This document shows positions 36,291 to 45,433 of a stretch of DNA of 64,000 nt, piece after piece; positions within the stretch are counted from its first letter, which is position 1, and the number at the start of each line of letters is the position of its first letter. Position numbers and translations under genes: made by a program. This DNA is from Williamsia faeni (GTDB taxonomy: Bacteria; Actinomycetota; Actinomycetes; Mycobacteriales; Mycobacteriaceae), in NCBI GenBank assembly GCA_003202005.1, contig QJJF01000014.1, positions 28,720-92,719 of the forward strand, written 5' to 3'. The notes under the pieces were generated by a model. The model did not search any database. It was not told the origin of the DNA and saw nothing but the letters and a program-made list of their open reading frames with translations.

Positions 36291-37568
36291 TCAACGGTTT
36301 TGACCGAACGTGTCGGACATCCCGTCCGCCTTGGCTCGCAGAACTTCGCTCTCCCTTCGGTTTCCGGCCATGTCGGCTGCCTTCCGCAACTCCGCCCGTG
36401 CCTCGGGGTACCGCTCCAGACGTGCCAGAAGTTCACCTCGGACCGCCGGCAGCAGATGCGATCGCGCCAGGGCCCCGCCGTCCACGAGTTCGTCGACGAT
36501 CTCGAGCGCCGGGCCGGGTCCCGATGCCATCGACACCGCCACCGCCCGGTTGAGGTCGACCACCGGCGACGGCGCCAGCCGACCCAGCGCCTCGTACAGC
36601 ACCACGATGCGTTGCCAATCGGTGTCCTGGGCCGTCACCGCGGTGGCATGACACTGGGCCAGGGCGGCTTGCAGCCCGTAGGGCCCGCGCCCGCGCCCGC
36701 AGTCATCAGCACGCGCGAGTGCGGCTGTGCCACGGCCGATCTGGGCCCGATCCCACTTGCTGCGGTCCTGATCCGACAGCAGAATCGGAGTCCCGTCGGC
36801 GGCGATCCGTGCACGGAAACGTGATGCCTGGAACTCCATCAGTGCCACCAGGGAGTGCACCTCTGGTTCGGTGGGGACCAGCTCCGCCAAGACGCGTCCG
36901 AGACGTAGTGCCTCTGTGCACAGTTCGGAGCGGATCCAGCGATCGCCGGACGACGCCGAATAACCCTCGTTGAACACGAGATAGATGACGCTCAGCACCG
37001 CCGAAAGCCGCCGGGGATAGTCCTCGCGAGGCGGTACCTCGAACGGCACATTCGCGGCCTTCAGTGTCTTCTTCGCCCGCACGATGCGCTGCTGGATCGT
37101 TGAGGCCGACGTCAGGAAAGCCTGCGCGATCTCGTCGGCGGTCAGGCCGGCGACCACGCGCAGCGTGAGAGCGATCTGACCTTCCCGGGCGAGCACCGGG
37201 TGCGCCGAGACGAACACCAGCCGCAGTACGTCGTCGTCGATGTCGTCCGGGTCCCAGCCGAGTTCGGCGTCGGGCCGGGTGTCCAGGTCGCGGGCGATCG
37301 CGGCATATTTCGCATCCAGCCGCTCCTGCCGCCGCCAACCGTCCACGGCGCGTCGTTTCGCCACGGTCGTGAGCCAGGCGCCCGGGTTACGCGGGACGCC
37401 TGACTCCGGCCACGTCGACAGCGCCTCCACCAGCGCTTCTTGTGCCAAATCTTCGGCCAGACCCACGTCGCCGACCATCCGGGTGAGGGTGGCGATGATC
37501 TTCGCGGCCTCGATCCGCCACACCGCATCGACGGTGCGGCGGGTGACCTCAGACAAAGGACTCGACAA
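36291..37568 (-). CDS. ECF42-type RNA polymerase sigma factor with TPR-like C-terminal extension
   Basis: A 425-residue extracytoplasmic-function sigma factor. Region 2 (about residues 15-85) includes DLAQEALVEAL and GAWLTTVAKRRAVDGWRR; region 4 (about 120-180) has LTLRVVAGLTADEIAQAFLTS and QRIVRAKKTL. The remaining 240 residues are the DUF6596/TPR-like tail (SVIYLVFNEGYSASSGD, DLNRAVAVSMASGPGPAL) that defines ECF42. Such factors are paired with DGPF-domain proteins, and one lies directly upstream in the same operon. No anti-sigma factor is visible; the tail itself regulates activity in this group. Confidence 0.9.
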   Translation of the reverse strand: MSSPLSEVTRRTVDAVWRIEAAKIIATLTRMVGDVGLAEDLAQEALVEALSTWPESGVPRNPGAWLTTVAKRRAVDGWRRQERLDAKYAAIARDLDTRPDAELGWDPDDIDDDVLRLVFVSAHPVLAREGQIALTLRVVAGLTADEIAQAFLTSASTIQQRIVRAKKTLKAANVPFEVPPREDYPRRLSAVLSVIYLVFNEGYSASSGDRWIRSELCTEALRLGRVLAELVPTEPEVHSLVALMEFQASRFRARIAADGTPILLSDQDRSKWDRAQIGRGTAALARADDCGRGRGPYGLQAALAQCHATAVTAQDTDWQRIVVLYEALGRLAPSPVVDLNRAVAVSMASGPGPALEIVDELVDGGALARSHLLPAVRGELLARLERYPEARAELRKAADMAGNRRESEVLRAKADGMSDTFGQNR

Positions 37569-37570
37569 GG

Positions 37571-37993
37571 TCAGTGAGCGCGCTGCTCGTTCTTCTCACG
37601 CCACTGTTGCTGTTTCTGGATCCACTCGTTGTCCGGATCGAACTCCGCGATCTCTGCGACGCGCCGAACCTCCAACTTCACGCCGGCACCAAGGGGGCAA
37701 CGCGTTGCCCATTGCACCGCCTCTTCCTTCGTGGACGTCTCCAGAATCCAGAAACCGGAGAACAGCTCCTTGGCCTCGGCGTAGGGCCCGTCGGTCACCA
37801 CCGGAGGTTCGGCGTCGAAGTCGACCACGAACCCGTCCTCGGGTCCGGTCAACCCCTCGGCCGACAGCAACACCCCGGCCTTGATCAGGGATTCGTTGTA
37901 GGCACCCATCAAGGCGATGATCTCGTCGAAAGGGATGTCCTTGCTTGCTTCTTCGGCCTCTGGAGTGGCCCGCATGATCAGCATGTACCGCAT
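37571..37993 (-). CDS. YCII/DGPF-domain protein, ECF42 partner
   Basis: A 140-residue protein of the YCII-related superfamily. It opens with MRYMLIMRAT and carries the DGPF-type motif VVTDGPYAEAKELFSGFWIL (Asp-Gly-Pro-Tyr here). The C-terminal 40 residues are polar and charged. It lies two bases upstream of the ECF42 sigma gene on the same strand. In this ECF group the DGPF genes are typical partners and targets of the sigma factor. The biochemical role is unknown. Confidence 0.88.
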   Translation of the reverse strand: MRYMLIMRATPEAEEASKDIPFDEIIALMGAYNESLIKAGVLLSAEGLTGPEDGFVVDFDAEPPVVTDGPYAEAKELFSGFWILETSTKEEAVQWATRCPLGAGVKLEVRRVAEIAEFDPDNEWIQKQQQWREKNEQRAH

Positions 37994-38101
37994 TGTCTTC
38001 TCCTCATTCGGTTTGTGGTTCGAGGTGTCGTCGTCTTGCCCTCACCCATACGTCGAACAAGCATCGACCAGATCGACACGACCGCGGAGAAAGTTTCCCT
38101 T

Positions 38102-40846
38102 CTAGTGCGCGGCCTCATCCCAGGAACGGCCGTAACCGATCGACACATCCAGCGGCACGGACAATTCGATCGCGCCACCCATCTTCGTCCGGACCAATTC
38201 TTCGAGTTGGACCTGCTCACCGGCCGCGACTTCGAAGACCAATTCGTCGTGAACCTGCAGGAGCATCCGGGAGCTCAGGTTCTGCTCCGCGAGTGCCTTC
38301 TGCACGTCGATCATCGCCACCTTGATGATGTCGGCGGCGGTGCCCTGGATCGGCGCGTTGAGCGCGGCCCGTTCGGCGACATCGCGGCGTTGCCGGTTGT
38401 CGCTGTTGAGGTCGGGCAGGTAGCGCCGGCGACCGAACAGGGTCGACGTGTACTCGTTGCGACGGGCCTCCTCAACGGTCTCGCGCAGGTAATCCCGCAC
38501 GCCACCAAATCGGGTGAAGTAGGCCTCCATCTGGTCTTTGGCCTCGCCGGTACTGATCTTGAGCTGCTGCGACAGACCGAACGCGCTCAGTCCGTACGCC
38601 AAGCCGTAACTCATCGCCTTGACCCGCCGCCGCATGTCCGGGGTGACCTCTTCGATCGGTACACCGAACGCCCGTGACCCGACAAAGCTGTGCAGGTCTT
38701 CGCCCGTGTTGAACGCCTCGATCAGCCCCGCGTCACCGGACAGATGCGCCATGATCCGCATCTCGATCTGGCTGTAGTCAGCGGTCATCAGGCTCTCGTA
38801 GCCATCGGCCACGACAAAGCCCTGACGGATCTGGCGACCGGCGTCGGTCCGCACCGGGATGTTCTGCAAATTCGGATCGGTCGACGACAATCGGCCGGTC
38901 GCGGCGACGGTCTGATTGAACGTCGTGTGGATGCGACCGTCGTCCGAGACCGTCTTGAGCAGTCCGTCGACGGTGACCTTGAGCCGGGTGGCATCGCGGT
39001 GGGCCAGCAGGTGCTCGAGGAACGGGTGACCGGTCTTCTCGAACAGGCCGGCCAGCGCGTCGGCGTCGGTGGTGTAGCCGGTTTTGGTCTTCTTGGTCTT
39101 CGGCATCTCCAGCTTGTCGAACAACACGACCTGCAGCTGCTTCGGTGACCCGAGGTTGATCTGTTCACCGATCACCTCGTACGCCAGGTCGGCGGACTGC
39201 CGTACCCGCGCGGCAAAGCCCGACTCCAGCTCTGCCAGGTGCGCGGTGTCGATACCGATGCCGGCCGCCTCCAACTCGGCGAGGACGAACAGCAGCGGCA
39301 GCTCCATGTCGGTCAGCAGCGACGCCGAGTCGATCTCGGCCAGCTCTTCGTCGAACCGATCGGCCAGCTCGCCCACCGCCTGCGCCTGCAACATCGCCTG
39401 GTCGGCGGCGGCCTGGGCGCCGGAATCTTCATCGAGCAGCGACATCTGGCCGTTGTCGGCCACGGCGTCGGCCACGAGTTCGCGCTTGAGGTAGCGCAGC
39501 GCGAGGTCGTCGAGGTTGAACGACCGCTGCCCCGGTCGCACCAGATATGCGGCCAACGAGGTGTCGCTGGTGACACCGCCGAGGCGCCATCCACGTCCAC
39601 GCAGAGCATGAAATGCCCACTTGGCCTCGTGAATTGCCTTGGGCACGTTCACATCTGCCAGCCACGCGACAACCGCGGTCTCGTCGTCGGGGCCGATTTC
39701 CGCGGGATCGAAGTACGCCGATTCGCCATCGGCCGCGGCGATCGCCACACCGGTGACGTCCGACCCGTCCACCCGATGAGGACCGACCACGGTCACGCCA
39801 CTTCGCGCACCACCCGGAGCCGCATGGGCGGTCAGCCAGGCTGCGACCTCACCGGCACCCAGCATGCTGCCGCGCAGGTCGAAGCCGGATTCAGCTTCGG
39901 GTTCGGTCGACGTCAACGTGCTGAAGAGCCGGTCACGCAGGACGCGGAACTCGAGGTCGTCGAAGAGCTGATGGATCTTGTCGCGATCCCACGGTGCCAG
40001 CACCAGGTCGTCGGGACCGATGGGCAGGTCCATGTCGCGCACCAGTTCGGTGAGCTGCCGGTTCATCTGGACACTGGCCAGGTGCGCCCGAAACGATTCA
40101 CCGACTTTGCCTTTGACCTTGTCTGCGTTGTCGACCAACCCGGAGAGTGAACCGTATTCACGGATCCACTTGGTGGCCGTCTTCTCCCCCACACCGGGGA
40201 TGCCGGGCAGGTTGTCGGACGGATCACCGCGCAGTGCCGCGAAGTCCGGGTACTGAGCGGGTGTGAGTCCGTACTTCGTCTCGACCTCTTCCGGCGTGAA
40301 ACGCGTCAGCTCGGAGACGCCCTTCTTCGGGTAGAGAACGGTCACGTTGTCGCTGACGAGCTGGAGCGAGTCCCGGTCTCCGGTGACCACCAGTACGCGA
40401 TAGCCCTGTGCCTCGGCCCGGGTGGTCAGGGTCGCGATGATGTCGTCGGCCTCGTAACCCTCCTGGGCGTAAACCGGAATCCCCATGGCGCCCAAGACAT
40501 CTTTGGTCAGGTCGACTTGACCACGGAACTCATCTGGGGCAGAACTGCGCTGGGCCTTGTATTCGGGGAATACCTCGGCGCGGAACGTCTGCCGCGACAC
40601 GTCGAAGGCGGCGGCGATGTGCGAGGGCGCCTCGTCACGCAGCAGGTTGATGAGCATCGAGGTGAACCCGTACACCGCGTTGGTGGTCTGTCCTGACGCT
40701 GTTTTGAAGTTCTCCGCCGGCAACGCGAAGAACGCGCGGAACGCCAGCGAGTGACCGTCGAGCAACATCAGGGTCGGGCGATCACCCGATTCGGTTGCGG
40801 ACTTCGCCGTTGCACGGCCGGGCTGACTGATCTGGGCAGGACTCAC
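38102..40846 (-). CDS. polA: DNA polymerase I
   Basis: A protein of 914 residues (924 if GTG 40876 is used). Residues about 25-310 are the 5'-3' flap nuclease (LMLLDGHSLAFRAFFALP, VTGDRDSLQLV, GDPSDNLPGIPGVGEKTA). The middle is an inactive-looking 3'-5' exonuclease domain. The C-terminal half is the polymerase, with motif A DYSQIEMRIMAHLS, motif B RRRVKAMSYGLAYG and motif C LQVHDELVFEV. I chose GTG 40846 because a TACACT box ends seven bases before it, suggesting a leaderless mRNA. Confidence 0.95.
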   Translation of the reverse strand: MSPAQISQPGRATAKSATESGDRPTLMLLDGHSLAFRAFFALPAENFKTASGQTTNAVYGFTSMLINLLRDEAPSHIAAAFDVSRQTFRAEVFPEYKAQRSSAPDEFRGQVDLTKDVLGAMGIPVYAQEGYEADDIIATLTTRAEAQGYRVLVVTGDRDSLQLVSDNVTVLYPKKGVSELTRFTPEEVETKYGLTPAQYPDFAALRGDPSDNLPGIPGVGEKTATKWIREYGSLSGLVDNADKVKGKVGESFRAHLASVQMNRQLTELVRDMDLPIGPDDLVLAPWDRDKIHQLFDDLEFRVLRDRLFSTLTSTEPEAESGFDLRGSMLGAGEVAAWLTAHAAPGGARSGVTVVGPHRVDGSDVTGVAIAAADGESAYFDPAEIGPDDETAVVAWLADVNVPKAIHEAKWAFHALRGRGWRLGGVTSDTSLAAYLVRPGQRSFNLDDLALRYLKRELVADAVADNGQMSLLDEDSGAQAAADQAMLQAQAVGELADRFDEELAEIDSASLLTDMELPLLFVLAELEAAGIGIDTAHLAELESGFAARVRQSADLAYEVIGEQINLGSPKQLQVVLFDKLEMPKTKKTKTGYTTDADALAGLFEKTGHPFLEHLLAHRDATRLKVTVDGLLKTVSDDGRIHTTFNQTVAATGRLSSTDPNLQNIPVRTDAGRQIRQGFVVADGYESLMTADYSQIEMRIMAHLSGDAGLIEAFNTGEDLHSFVGSRAFGVPIEEVTPDMRRRVKAMSYGLAYGLSAFGLSQQLKISTGEAKDQMEAYFTRFGGVRDYLRETVEEARRNEYTSTLFGRRRYLPDLNSDNRQRRDVAERAALNAPIQGTAADIIKVAMIDVQKALAEQNLSSRMLLQVHDELVFEVAAGEQVQLEELVRTKMGGAIELSVPLDVSIGYGRSWDEAAH

Positions 40847-40853
40847 GGGTCCA

Positions 40854-40859
40854 AGTGTA
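40854..40859 (-). promoter_or_regulatory. Putative -10 box for leaderless polA transcript
   Basis: On the minus strand TACACT fits the actinobacterial TANNNT -10 consensus. It lies seven bases before the GTG at 40846, so transcription could begin at the start codon itself. Leaderless transcripts of this kind are common in mycobacteria. No -35 is required in that class. Confidence 0.4.
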
Positions 40860-41068
40860 TGGAGCGGGGCCGACACGCCCTGCCATACGGGGCAGAAACT
40901 CGTGATTTTGCACTGTTTTTCGAGGTCGGGAACTCAGTTACGCAACGGTTACGGCGAGGAAACTTAGAAAGCCTGCCGAGTGCTGCCACTGGTTATAGAG
41001 TCCGCAAAGATGACTTTCCGCCGCTCGGCAGACTGCCGGGCGCCGACCATATTCGGGAGGACGCACGC

Positions 41069-42394
41069 GTGATGCCCCATCCTGCTCAACGGATACGGGT
41101 CTTTGGAGCCAGACGGGGTGCGGCGGCGTTACTCGGCCTGCTGATCTCACTCATGTTCGCCGGTCTGATGGGCTCCGGCCTGGCCGCCGCGGCACCAGAT
41201 GCTCCCGCCGACGACACCGTCCGAGTGTTCGGAACACTGCGGAACGGTTCTGAACCCGTTGCCGGCGTCCAGATCGACGCGAAGGATCCGGCCGGCGCGG
41301 TCGTCGAGTCGACCGTCTCCGCAGCGACCGGGGCCTGGGAAGTGTTCGTGCCGCCCGGCAACTACTCCGTCAGCATCGTGGCATCCACGGTCCCGAGCGG
41401 GGTCGAGGTCCAGCGGGACACCGTCGAGGTCACGGTCACGCCGGGATCGCCACGCCCCGTCATCTTCCTGTTCGGCGAGAAGAGAAAGAGCACCGAGGTC
41501 TCCCCGGCCGAGGAACTCACCCGGCTCACGATCGACGGTCTGCGGTTCGGCCTGATCATCGCCATCTGTGGTGTGGGTCTGAGCCTGATCTTCGGCACCA
41601 CCGGCCTGACCAACTTCGCGCACGGTGAACTGGTCACCCTTGGTGCGGTCGTGGCCTGGTTCTTCAATGTGAAGTTGGGCATCCAGCTCATACCTGCCAC
41701 GATCCTGGCGATCATCGCCGGAATCGGGATCGGCATGCTCAACGAGTTGGCCATCTGGAGACCGCTACGAAAGCGACGATCGGGCTTGATCGCGATGCTG
41801 GTCATCTCGATCGGTCTCGCGCTGATCATGCGCTACCTCATCCTGATCTTTTTCTCCGATCGCGCCGAACCGTTCGACGACTACCAGGTGCAAAAGCAGA
41901 TCGGATCAGGCGCCTTCGCCATCACGCCGGTCAACCTGTGGTGCATCATCATCAGCCTCGTCGTGCTGCTCCTGGTGGCGCTGATGCTGCAGAAGACGCG
42001 TATCGGCAAGGCGATGCGAGCGGTCGCCGACAACAAGGACCTGGCGGCTTCCTCGGGCATCAACGTCGACCGCGTGATCCTGTTCGTGTGGACGTTGGCC
42101 GGTGGGCTCGCCACACTCGGCGGCGTACTCCTCGCGATGTCCGAACTCGGTGGACGTGTCCAATGGGAGATGGGATTCAAACTGTTGCTGCTGATGTTTG
42201 CCGGCATCACTCTCGGCGGGCTCGGTACGGCCTACGGCGCACTGCTCGGCTGTGTGATCGTCGGCCTGCTGGTCCAGGTGTCGACGTACTGGATCGATCC
42301 CGACCTCAAATACATCGGAGGCCTTCTGGTCCTCATCGTCATTCTCACCATCAGACCCCAGGGCATTCTCGGGTCCAAAGCGAGGATCGGCTGA
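41069..42394 (+). CDS. livH: Branched-chain amino acid ABC transporter permease LivH with N-terminal extracellular Cna-like domain
   Basis: A 441-residue protein with an unusual layout. Residues 1-43 look like a signal peptide or first anchor (ALLGLLISLMFAGLMGSGLAAAA). Residues about 48-130 form a small beta-rich domain like carboxypeptidase-regulatory/CnaB folds (VRVFGTLRNGSEPVAGVQI, ATGAWEVFVPPGNYSVSI). From about residue 155 it is a normal LivH permease with about eight membrane segments (GVGLSLIFGTTGLTNFAHGE, LGTAYGALLGC, TIRPQGILG). GGGAGG is eight bases before GTG 41069 and eleven before ATG 41072. It heads livHMGF. Confidence 0.88.
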   Translation: MMPHPAQRIRVFGARRGAAALLGLLISLMFAGLMGSGLAAAAPDAPADDTVRVFGTLRNGSEPVAGVQIDAKDPAGAVVESTVSAATGAWEVFVPPGNYSVSIVASTVPSGVEVQRDTVEVTVTPGSPRPVIFLFGEKRKSTEVSPAEELTRLTIDGLRFGLIIAICGVGLSLIFGTTGLTNFAHGELVTLGAVVAWFFNVKLGIQLIPATILAIIAGIGIGMLNELAIWRPLRKRRSGLIAMLVISIGLALIMRYLILIFFSDRAEPFDDYQVQKQIGSGAFAITPVNLWCIIISLVVLLLVALMLQKTRIGKAMRAVADNKDLAASSGINVDRVILFVWTLAGGLATLGGVLLAMSELGGRVQWEMGFKLLLLMFAGITLGGLGTAYGALLGCVIVGLLVQVSTYWIDPDLKYIGGLLVLIVILTIRPQGILGSKARIG

Positions 42395-42397
42395 CAC

Positions 42398-43387
42398 ATG
42401 GATATCATTTCGGCACTTCAGATCTCGATTGCCCAACTGGTCGGCCCGTCGGCCATCTTCTACGCGCTCCTGGCCATCGGCCTCAACCTGCACTTCGGTT
42501 ATGCCGGACTGCTCAACTTCGGCCAGATCGGCTTTGCGCTGCTCGGCGCGTACGGCGTCGGCATCATGGCCGACAACTACGACCAGCCACTGTGGATCGG
42601 CGCTCTCGTGGGCATCATCGCCGCGGGTATCCTGGCGTTGGTCCTCGGCTTCCCCACCCTGCGCCTTCGGGCGGACTATCTGGCCATCGTCACCATCGCC
42701 GCATCGGAGATCCTGCGATTGGTCTTCCGCTCGACCGCGGCCGATGACTTCACCCACTCCACCAACGGCATCTTCGGCTACGCCGGTGGGTTCTTCGAAT
42801 ACAACCCGTTCGAAAATGGCAAGCAGTACTCGTACTTCGGCGTGAAGTTCCAGGGCACCGATCTGTGGGCGATGGTGGTCGGCTGGTCGATCGTGCTGCT
42901 GCTCTGCCTGCTGGTGTGGCTACTCGTTCGCAGTCCGTGGGGTCGTGTGCTCAAGGCGGTCCGTGAGGACGAGGACGCCGCACGCTCACTCGGCAAGAAC
43001 GCCTACCTCTACAAGATGCAGGCACTCATCCTCGGCGGTTGCATCGGCGGAATGGCCGGCGTATACAACGCGATACAGACGCAATCGGTCAACCCCGACT
43101 TCTATTCGACCGCACAGACGTTCTTTGCATACGGAGCCCTGATTCTCGGTGGTGCCGCAACGGTTTTCGGTCCGGTGGTCGGCGCGATGCTGTTCTGGTT
43201 CCTGCTCGCGATACCCGATGTCCTGCTCCGGCAGGTCACCACCGGTCCCGACGCCTGGTTCGATCTGTCCCAGCAGCAGGTCGGTGCCATCCGCTACGTC
43301 TTGTTGGGATTGGCGATTGCGCTGATGATGGTATTCAGACCGCAAGGAATCCTGGGTAACAAGCGGGAGGTGCAGCTCGATGCCTGA
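42398..43387 (+). CDS. livM: Branched-chain amino acid ABC transporter permease LivM
   Basis: A 329-residue permease with about nine membrane segments. LivM blocks are AIGLNLHFGYAGLLNFGQIGFALLG, PTLRLRADYLAIVTIAASEI, AVREDEDAARSLGKN (the loop that docks the ATPase) and FRPQGILGNK. It starts three bases after the livH stop and its end overlaps the livG start by eight bases. With LivH it forms the membrane channel. Confidence 0.93.
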   Translation: MDIISALQISIAQLVGPSAIFYALLAIGLNLHFGYAGLLNFGQIGFALLGAYGVGIMADNYDQPLWIGALVGIIAAGILALVLGFPTLRLRADYLAIVTIAASEILRLVFRSTAADDFTHSTNGIFGYAGGFFEYNPFENGKQYSYFGVKFQGTDLWAMVVGWSIVLLLCLLVWLLVRSPWGRVLKAVREDEDAARSLGKNAYLYKMQALILGGCIGGMAGVYNAIQTQSVNPDFYSTAQTFFAYGALILGGAATVFGPVVGAMLFWFLLAIPDVLLRQVTTGPDAWFDLSQQQVGAIRYVLLGLAIALMMVFRPQGILGNKREVQLDA

Positions 43388-44507
43388 TGGACGTCATCTG
43401 AAACCCGACCCCTCCGACGGTGTGCCCACCGGCGAGTCGACCACCCTGACCAAAGAGGCCGTCCCGGCCACGCTGGCCGAACTCAAGACGTTCTCTGCGG
43501 CGGAACGTGCCGCGATCTTCGCGTCGGTGTCACCTGAGCCGGGCTCGGCAAAACCCGATCCGATCATCTCGGTCGACGGGATCACCCGCACCTTCGGTGG
43601 CCTCAAGGCCGTGGATGTCGAGCATCTGGAGATCCAGCGTGGGTGCATCACCGGTCTGATCGGCCCAAACGGAGCCGGCAAGACCACATTCTTCAATCTG
43701 ATCACCGGTTTCGACAAGCCCGATACGGGCACCTGGGCGCTCAACGGCCACCAGATGGGAAGGGTTGTGCCACACCGGGTTGCCCGGAACGGCATGGTTC
43801 GAACCTTCCAGTTGACCAAGGCCCTGTCAAAGTTATCGGTGCTCGACAACGTCCGGCTCGGTGCCCGACATCAAACGGGCGAGCACATGTTGGCCGCGCT
43901 GTTGCCGTGGATGTGGCGCAAACAAGAAGCCGAAACCACCGAGCGCGCATACGAACTGCTCAAGCGGTTCAAATTGGACACAAAGGCCGACGACTATGCC
44001 GGCTCGCTCTCCGGCGGTCAGCGCAAACTGCTGGAAATGGCCCGCGCGCTGATGACCAATCCGGAAGCGATCATGCTCGACGAGCCGATGGCCGGCGTCA
44101 ATCCGGCGCTCACCCAGAGCCTGCTCGAACACATCAAGTCGCTCCGCGACGAAGGCATGAGTGTGGTCTTCGTCGAACACGACATGGACGTCATCCGCGA
44201 CATCAGCGATTGGGTTGTGGTGATGGCGCAGGGAAAGGTCATCGCCGAATCACTCCCCGACCGACTCGGCGACAACGCTGCGGTGGTCGACGCCTATCTC
44301 GGTGGCCATCACGATCAGGCTCTCGAGTTCGACGACGAGGGCAACCCTGTCGGCGAAACCGCGCTGCTGGCCGAACAGGTCGAGGCCGCGATCGAAGAAA
44401 CCCTGCAGGCCGGTGGCGATCTCTCTGAACCGATCGTTCCCGGATCCGACGAGAAGCCCGGTGACACAGAACGACCCAAGAACCCGGACCGAGAGGACGA
44501 GGTATGA
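43380..44507 (+). CDS. livG: Branched-chain amino acid ABC transporter ATP-binding protein LivG, with N- and C-terminal extensions
   Basis: A 375-residue ABC ATPase. Walker A is GLIGPNGAGKTTF, the signature is SLSGGQRKLLEMARAL, Walker B is AIMLDEPMAGVNP, and the switch is VVFVEHDM. The core starts only at about residue 60. The first 60 residues (including TLAELKTFSAAERAAIFAS) and the last 70 acidic residues are additions to the usual 255-residue LivG. It overlaps livM by eight bases and livF by four. It drives uptake together with LivF. Confidence 0.92.
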   Translation: MPDGRHLKPDPSDGVPTGESTTLTKEAVPATLAELKTFSAAERAAIFASVSPEPGSAKPDPIISVDGITRTFGGLKAVDVEHLEIQRGCITGLIGPNGAGKTTFFNLITGFDKPDTGTWALNGHQMGRVVPHRVARNGMVRTFQLTKALSKLSVLDNVRLGARHQTGEHMLAALLPWMWRKQEAETTERAYELLKRFKLDTKADDYAGSLSGGQRKLLEMARALMTNPEAIMLDEPMAGVNPALTQSLLEHIKSLRDEGMSVVFVEHDMDVIRDISDWVVVMAQGKVIAESLPDRLGDNAAVVDAYLGGHHDQALEFDDEGNPVGETALLAEQVEAAIEETLQAGGDLSEPIVPGSDEKPGDTERPKNPDREDEV

Positions 44508-45340
44508 GCGGGCCCAGTTTGTCGAAATCCGGTGGAGCACAGCCAGATCGCGAGTTGACCCAGGCTGAGTTGGCTGCGACCCCTGAGGTCCACCAGAAGC
44601 AAGCAGTCAATGCTTTGCTCCGAGCCGACGACATCACCGCAGGCTATCTGCCCGGCATCAACATCCTCGAAGGCTGCAACTTCTACCTCGACGACGGGGA
44701 GATCGTCGGCATCATCGGGCCCAACGGCGCGGGCAAATCGACCCTCCTCAAGTCACTCTTCGGACTCATCCCGGTTCGGGTCGGCGCGGTGACCCTGCGT
44801 GGCGACGACATCACGTCGGCCAAGGCCCACGTGCTCGTCACCAAAGGTGTCGGTTACGTGCCACAGACCCTGAATGTGTTCGCCGCGCTTACCATCGAAG
44901 AGAACCTCGAGATGGGAATCTACCTACGCCCCAAGAAGTTCAACGAGCGATTCGAGTTCGTCTCGGAGTTGTTCCCGCTGTTGTCCGAGCGGCGCAAGGT
45001 GAAAGCCGGTGCGTTGTCCGGGGGTGAACGCCAGATGGTGGCCATGGGCCGTGCCCTGATGATGGAACCCTCCGTGCTGCTGCTCGACGAGCCATCGGCC
45101 GGTCTGTCACCGATGTTCCAGGACGAGGTCTTCATCCGGATCAAGAAGATCAATGCGACCGGGGTCTCGGTCGTACTCGTCGAGCAAAATGCCCGTCGTT
45201 GCCTGCAGATCTGCGATCGTGGCTATGTGCTCGACCAGGGCCGCAACGCCTACACCGATACCGGCATCAATCTCGCCAGCGATCCCAAGATCATCGAGTT
45301 GTACCTCGGAACTCTGGCGGGCAGCTCCGAGAAGAAGTAG
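44504..45340 (+). CDS. livF: Branched-chain amino acid ABC transporter ATP-binding protein LivF
   Basis: A 278-residue ABC ATPase with Walker A IIGPNGAGKSTLLKSLFG, signature ALSGGERQMVAMGRALM, Walker B VLLLDEPSAGLSP and VVLVEQNARRCL, typical of LivF. About 35 extra residues precede the core. The start overlaps the livG stop by four bases. It is the last gene of livHMGF, ending just before the convergent terminator at 45366. Confidence 0.93.
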   Translation: MSGPSLSKSGGAQPDRELTQAELAATPEVHQKQAVNALLRADDITAGYLPGINILEGCNFYLDDGEIVGIIGPNGAGKSTLLKSLFGLIPVRVGAVTLRGDDITSAKAHVLVTKGVGYVPQTLNVFAALTIEENLEMGIYLRPKKFNERFEFVSELFPLLSERRKVKAGALSGGERQMVAMGRALMMEPSVLLLDEPSAGLSPMFQDEVFIRIKKINATGVSVVLVEQNARRCLQICDRGYVLDQGRNAYTDTGINLASDPKIIELYLGTLAGSSEKK

Positions 45341-45365
45341 CAGTACAGGCGAAACCAGCAACAGA

Positions 45366-45401
45366 GAAAGGGGCCCAGGTCTTTCGACCTGGGCCCCTTT
45401 C
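45366..45401. terminator. Bidirectional terminator between livF and livJ
   Basis: A perfect 16-bp stem, GAAAGGGGCCCAGGTC / GACCTGGGCCCCTTTC, has a TTTC loop. It lies between the convergent livF and livJ genes, 26 and 33 bases from their stops. Confidence 0.88.
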
Positions 45402-45433
45402 CTATTGGGTTGTGTAACTGTCGCTATCTGCGA

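Noticed and set aside
36291..37993. Sigma factor plus small protein considered as a novel signalling pair
   Set aside because: It matches the known ECF42-DGPF arrangement.
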